Assembly (NCBI RefSeq): GCF_001428545.1
Contig: NZ_LMHZ01000007.1
Coordinates: forward strand, 1-64,000
DNA length: 64,000 nt
Direction of reading: 5' to 3'
Source: Noviherbaspirillum sp. Root189
GTDB taxonomy: Bacteria; Pseudomonadota; Gammaproteobacteria; Burkholderiales; Burkholderiaceae_D
Each line of letters starts with the position of its first letter. Positions within the stretch are counted from its first letter, which is position 1. The translations under genes and the position numbers were made by a program. The notes beneath the pieces are model-generated. The model worked only from the letters and a program-made list of their open reading frames with translations. It did no database searches and was not told the DNA's origin. This document shows positions 60,685 to 64,000 of the stretch, in pieces.

Positions 60685-62403
60685 ATGTTTTCCACCCGTC
60701 GCGACCGGCCCGAAGCAACCGTAACAGCCCAGTTGGACAGCCTCATGGAGGCCGCCGGCGATGCGGTGTTTCGACTCGACATGCAGGGCACGATCCTTTA
60801 TGCCAGCAAACGCGCCATAGACCTGATTTGCCCGGGTGCCGAACTGGTCGCCAAGCCGCTCAGTACCTTTATCCTTGCAGCTGACCGTCCTGCCATCGAC
60901 GCTATCATCGCGCAGGCAACAGATTCCAGCCAGCCGTCCAAGACCAACGTACGCATCCAGACACCGGGTGCCGCATTGTGGATCGAGCTGCAGGTCACGG
61001 TTTATAAGTCCGAGCACGGCCAATCCGAATTGCTCGCCGTCGGACGCGACATCTCGGGCCAGCAAGCCACGGAAGAGCGCTTGCGGCATATGGCCACCCA
61101 TGACGCGCTGACGGCTTTGCCCAACCGCTCCTTGCTGTCGGACCGGATTCGCATGGCGATTGCCCAATCGCGGCGCACCGGACGCGGATTTGCGGTCGTG
61201 GCGCTTGATCTCGATGGTTTCAAGAAGGTCAACGACGCTCTTGGCCATCCTGTGGGCGACGCGCTATTGCGGGTCGCCGCCATGCGGTTGTCGGAAACCC
61301 TGCGTGACGTCGACACCCTGGCGCGCGTCGGCGGCGACGAGTTTGTCGCGGTGCTTCCGGGTGCGGTCTCCGAGGCGGAAATTCAGATCATCGCCCGTCG
61401 CATGATCTCCACCATGCAGTTGCCTTTCGACATCCAGGGGCATACGCTCTATGTCGGCACCTCGATCGGTGCCGCTGTATTCCCGGAACATGGCGACAGC
61501 GAAGTCAAGCTGCTGGCCCATGCGGATACCGCCATGTATCGCGCAAAAGAAACCGGCAAGGCGCGCTGCGTTGTCTACGACCACGAAAAATTTACCCAGC
61601 CCGAACATGATGTGTCGATGGAAGCGGCGATGTTCCAGGCGGTGCGCGACGGCGAGTTCCTGTTGCATTACCAGCCCATCGTCGATGCCCGTAGTCGCCA
61701 GATCATGGGATTCGAGGCGCTGATGCGCTGGAGCCGTCCGGGAGAGGGCATGGTGTCGCCGGCACAGTTCATTCCGATGGCGGAAAGCAATGGCCTCATC
61801 AATCTGCTTGGCGCATGGGCGCTCAAAGCAGCCTGCGTGCAGATCCGCCGTTTCGAAGAAGTCGCCGGGCGCCCGCTTTACGTGTCGGTCAACGTCAGTC
61901 CGCGTCAGTTCCGCAACGATCAGTTCCTCGACATCATGGACGAGGCAATGAAGTTGTCTGGACTGAAAGGCGAACAATTGCTGCTGGAAATTACGGAGGG
62001 CATCCTGATGTCGGATCCGGAGCACGCGGAAGCCTTGCTGACCGCGATGACTTCCAGGAATGTCCGTATTGCCATTGACGACTTTGGCACTGGCTATTCG
62101 TCACTCGCCTATCTCAAGCGTTTCCCGATTGCGACCCTCAAGATCGACCGCGCCTTCATCAAGGATCTGCCCGGTTCCGTCAAGGACGTGGCGATCTGCA
62201 ACGTGGTCCTGAGCCTCGCCAGTCACCTGAACCTGAGCACCGTGGCTGAAGGGGTGGAAAACAAGGAACAGCTCGACTTCCTTGCCGCCCATGGCTGCGG
62301 GCTAATCCAGGGGTATCACACCGGTCGGCCATTACTCCCTGAAGACATTGTTACCTTGCTAAAGGCTGAGCGGTCGATGACCGCTTCACCCGCTGCTGCA
62401 TGA
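60685..62403 (+). CDS. Cyclic-di-GMP protein with PAS, GGDEF and EAL domains
   Basis: A 572-residue soluble protein. PAS sensor at about 12-125, GGDEF at about 130-290 with GGDEF intact (216-220) and an inhibitory-site RDVD at 207-210 exactly five residues before it, and EAL at about 315-560 with EAL (344-346), NVSPRQF, DDFGTGYSS and KIDRAF. Both synthase and phosphodiesterase sites look complete; QGYHTGRPL has Thr in place of the usual Phe. Net activity unknown. The next gene starts 16 bases later. Confidence 0.95.
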   Translation: MFSTRRDRPEATVTAQLDSLMEAAGDAVFRLDMQGTILYASKRAIDLICPGAELVAKPLSTFILAADRPAIDAIIAQATDSSQPSKTNVRIQTPGAALWIELQVTVYKSEHGQSELLAVGRDISGQQATEERLRHMATHDALTALPNRSLLSDRIRMAIAQSRRTGRGFAVVALDLDGFKKVNDALGHPVGDALLRVAAMRLSETLRDVDTLARVGGDEFVAVLPGAVSEAEIQIIARRMISTMQLPFDIQGHTLYVGTSIGAAVFPEHGDSEVKLLAHADTAMYRAKETGKARCVVYDHEKFTQPEHDVSMEAAMFQAVRDGEFLLHYQPIVDARSRQIMGFEALMRWSRPGEGMVSPAQFIPMAESNGLINLLGAWALKAACVQIRRFEEVAGRPLYVSVNVSPRQFRNDQFLDIMDEAMKLSGLKGEQLLLEITEGILMSDPEHAEALLTAMTSRNVRIAIDDFGTGYSSLAYLKRFPIATLKIDRAFIKDLPGSVKDVAICNVVLSLASHLNLSTVAEGVENKEQLDFLAAHGCGLIQGYHTGRPLLPEDIVTLLKAERSMTASPAAA

Positions 62404-62419
62404 TCGCGAGCCTGTTTGC

Positions 62420-63940
62420 ATGAAATCCATTTTGAACAAAGAACCTGTTAGCGCTGAAAAAACCATGGAACTGCTCTGGTCGCGAGTGCGTCAGCGCGGC
62501 GACCTGCCCGGTTTTTCCAAGGTGGTCAGCGCGATCATCGGCGCCATGCGTGGCGACGACGACCGCGAGTTCAACATGACCCGCACCGTGCTGCAGGATC
62601 CCGCCCTCACGCAAAAGGTCCTGCGCCTCGCCAACAGTGCGATGTACTCGGTGTTCGGCCAGGGCATCAATACGGTGTCCAAGGCAGTCATCGTCCTTGG
62701 GACCGAAGCGATCGGCCATCTTGCGCTGGGTCTCAAACTGGTCGATGGTTTGTCCGCAGCCTCGTCGGAATCGGCAAATGCCCGCGCCGAAATGGAAAAG
62801 TCCGTACTGGCCGGTCACATTGCACGGCAGATGGCCTCTTCCGCCAGCACCCGCGATGCCGAGGAAGCCGTGGTTTGCTCGATGCTGCATTCGCTCGGCC
62901 GCATGATGACCACGTTTTACCTCACCGACCGATGGCAGCTTGTGCAGGAGCACAGCGCCCGCACAGGGCTCGACGAAAATGCGGCGGCACGCGAAATTCT
63001 TGGACTTGGCCTCGACGATATCGGTCGTGGGGCGGCACGTCAGTGGGGATTGCCGGGGGCGGTTGTCGAGACTTTGCAGGATATGCCGCCCAAGCCGGTT
63101 GGTGAACCGCTCGACCACAAAGACTGGCTGGCCGCGATTTCCACCGTGTCGTCACGCTGCGCCGTGGTCCTTACATCGGAAGATAGCGAAATCGACGCCA
63201 AACTTGCCGAACTTGCCAGCAGCTATGCCGACATGCTGGGGCTGGAAGTAGAGCAGATGCTGTCCGCGGTCGACACTGCGCAAAAGACGGCGGCCAATGA
63301 AGATGCGGTTGTCGTGCGCCTGCCGAGGCGTAGCACTACCGACGCCAAGGCAGTCGAGGCTGCACCGGTACAGCCTGTCGGCAAGCCGGCCGACGCGGCG
63401 GCGCGACTGGCGCGCGGCGTGAACGATATGCGCGACGCGCAGCATTCGGCAAGCGCCGGCCAGATCATGACGATGGCGCTGGAAACGGTGTACCAGGGCC
63501 TGGGCTTCAGCCGGACCATCGTGTTCCTGCGCAACCAGGAACGGTCGCAGTACATTGCCAATATGTGCTTCGGCGATGGTGTGCAAGAGTTGATGCCGCA
63601 ACTGGTATTTGGCGATGCCTACCAGCCGGACGTGTTCCACGCTTCCCTGGCCAATGACAAGATGATCTTTGTCGAAAATGCCCAAAATCCGGCTTTCATT
63701 AGCAAGGTGCCGCGCTGGTGGAAAGATGCGCTGCCAACCGTGCGCAGTTTCATGGTGTTGCCATTGACGCTGAATCGGCATCCGGTCGGCTTCATCTACG
63801 GCGACTGGGACATGGCCAAACCGGCAAGCAGGATCGAGCAAGCCGAGATTGCCCCGCTTAACGAATTGCGCACGCTGGTGATGCGCTCGCTGGAACAGCG
63901 CCGCCAGCCCGAGCCTGCCTGGGCACGTCGAATTTTGTAA
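62420..63940 (+). CDS. HDOD domain protein with C-terminal GAF-like domain
   Basis: A 506-residue signalling protein. HDOD domain at about 15-225 with LRLANSAMYSVFGQGINTVSKAVIVLGTEA; MLHSLGRMM replaces the HD pair with HS, so it is probably not a hydrolase. After a variable linker, the region from about 345 to 495 looks like a GAF domain. HDOD proteins serve in signalling with c-di-GMP circuits; the upstream gene likely works with it. Confidence 0.88.
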   Translation: MKSILNKEPVSAEKTMELLWSRVRQRGDLPGFSKVVSAIIGAMRGDDDREFNMTRTVLQDPALTQKVLRLANSAMYSVFGQGINTVSKAVIVLGTEAIGHLALGLKLVDGLSAASSESANARAEMEKSVLAGHIARQMASSASTRDAEEAVVCSMLHSLGRMMTTFYLTDRWQLVQEHSARTGLDENAAAREILGLGLDDIGRGAARQWGLPGAVVETLQDMPPKPVGEPLDHKDWLAAISTVSSRCAVVLTSEDSEIDAKLAELASSYADMLGLEVEQMLSAVDTAQKTAANEDAVVVRLPRRSTTDAKAVEAAPVQPVGKPADAAARLARGVNDMRDAQHSASAGQIMTMALETVYQGLGFSRTIVFLRNQERSQYIANMCFGDGVQELMPQLVFGDAYQPDVFHASLANDKMIFVENAQNPAFISKVPRWWKDALPTVRSFMVLPLTLNRHPVGFIYGDWDMAKPASRIEQAEIAPLNELRTLVMRSLEQRRQPEPAWARRIL

Positions 63941-63960
63941 TTGGCGTCGTCATTCTTGTC

Positions 63961-63989
63961 CCGGCATCGCTGTCCGCAGATGCCGGATT
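63961..63989 (+). terminator. Hairpin after the HDOD gene, weak terminator
   Basis: CCGGCATC (63961-63968) and GATGCCGG (63979-63986) form a perfect stem followed by ATTTCTC, 20 bases after the stop. The T-run is poor. Confidence 0.5.
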
Positions 63990-64000
63990 TCTCATGACGG

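Overview
The window reads as a betaproteobacterial chromosome, most likely from the family Oxalobacteraceae (Herminiimonas or Janthinobacterium type). That placement is inferred from protein sequence character and gene order, because no search could be run. Supporting points are the S10-spc-alpha ribosomal cluster, a System II (ResB/CcsA) cytochrome c maturation pair followed by msrPQ-lysA-lptM-cyaY, the mrcA / pilMNOPQ-aroK-aroB-dgt block, and kdsD-kdsC-lptCAB-rpoN-hpf. I see no rRNA or tRNA genes, phage, CRISPR array or intact transposase.

Layout. (1) 1-15125, forward: the end of an EF-Tu gene, then S10, L3, L4, L23, L2, S19, L22, S3, L16, L29, S17, L14, L24, L5, S14, S8, L6, L18, S5, L30, L15, SecY, IF-1, L36, S13, S11, S4, RNA polymerase alpha and L17. 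The cluster is cut by non-coding breaks before S10, L3, L14, S4, rpoA and L17. These hold hairpins, good sigma70-like promoters and two strong intrinsic terminators, so it is probably several transcription units. (2) 15267-19912, forward: a NodIJ-like ABC exporter pair, cutA-dsbD and a 1-Cys peroxiredoxin. (3) 19977-24435, reverse: corA, a sterol-desaturase-family membrane enzyme, hemB and engB; the hemB-engB gap holds a strong terminator on the forward strand with no gene before it, a possible small RNA. (4) 24650-30646, forward: diheme cytochrome c4, resB, ccsA, msrP and msrQ, all concerned with periplasmic redox and heme. (5) 30666-34952: lysA, a 55-codon lptM lipoprotein gene and mrcA on the reverse strand, cyaY on the forward strand. 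(6) 35277-44913, forward: pilMNOPQ, a large Ig-like lipoprotein gene, aroK, aroB and dgt. (7) 45092-51833, reverse: a 3-hydroxyisobutyryl-CoA hydrolase-like gene, then hpf, rpoN, lptB, lptA, lptC, kdsC and kdsD, which couple Kdo synthesis to LPS transport. (8) 52128-60234: a CPA2 antiporter, an AEC permease, acyP and uvrA (reverse), an MFS transporter and ssb. (9) 60685-63940: a PAS-GGDEF-EAL protein and an HDOD-GAF-like protein.

The most unusual signals are small palindromic elements without coding capacity. A 119-bp element (44919-45037) has perfect 24-bp inverted ends beginning with TA. A 172-bp element (60427-60598) has 13-bp inverted ends. A fragment of the second family lies at 46281-46335. 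The first two share an inner design, an AAGGCGC block followed by a hairpin with a CGGG loop. The 44919 element and the fragment sit on either side of the hydrolase gene, exactly where I would expect gltB after dgt and ptsN after hpf, which suggests a repeat-associated rearrangement.
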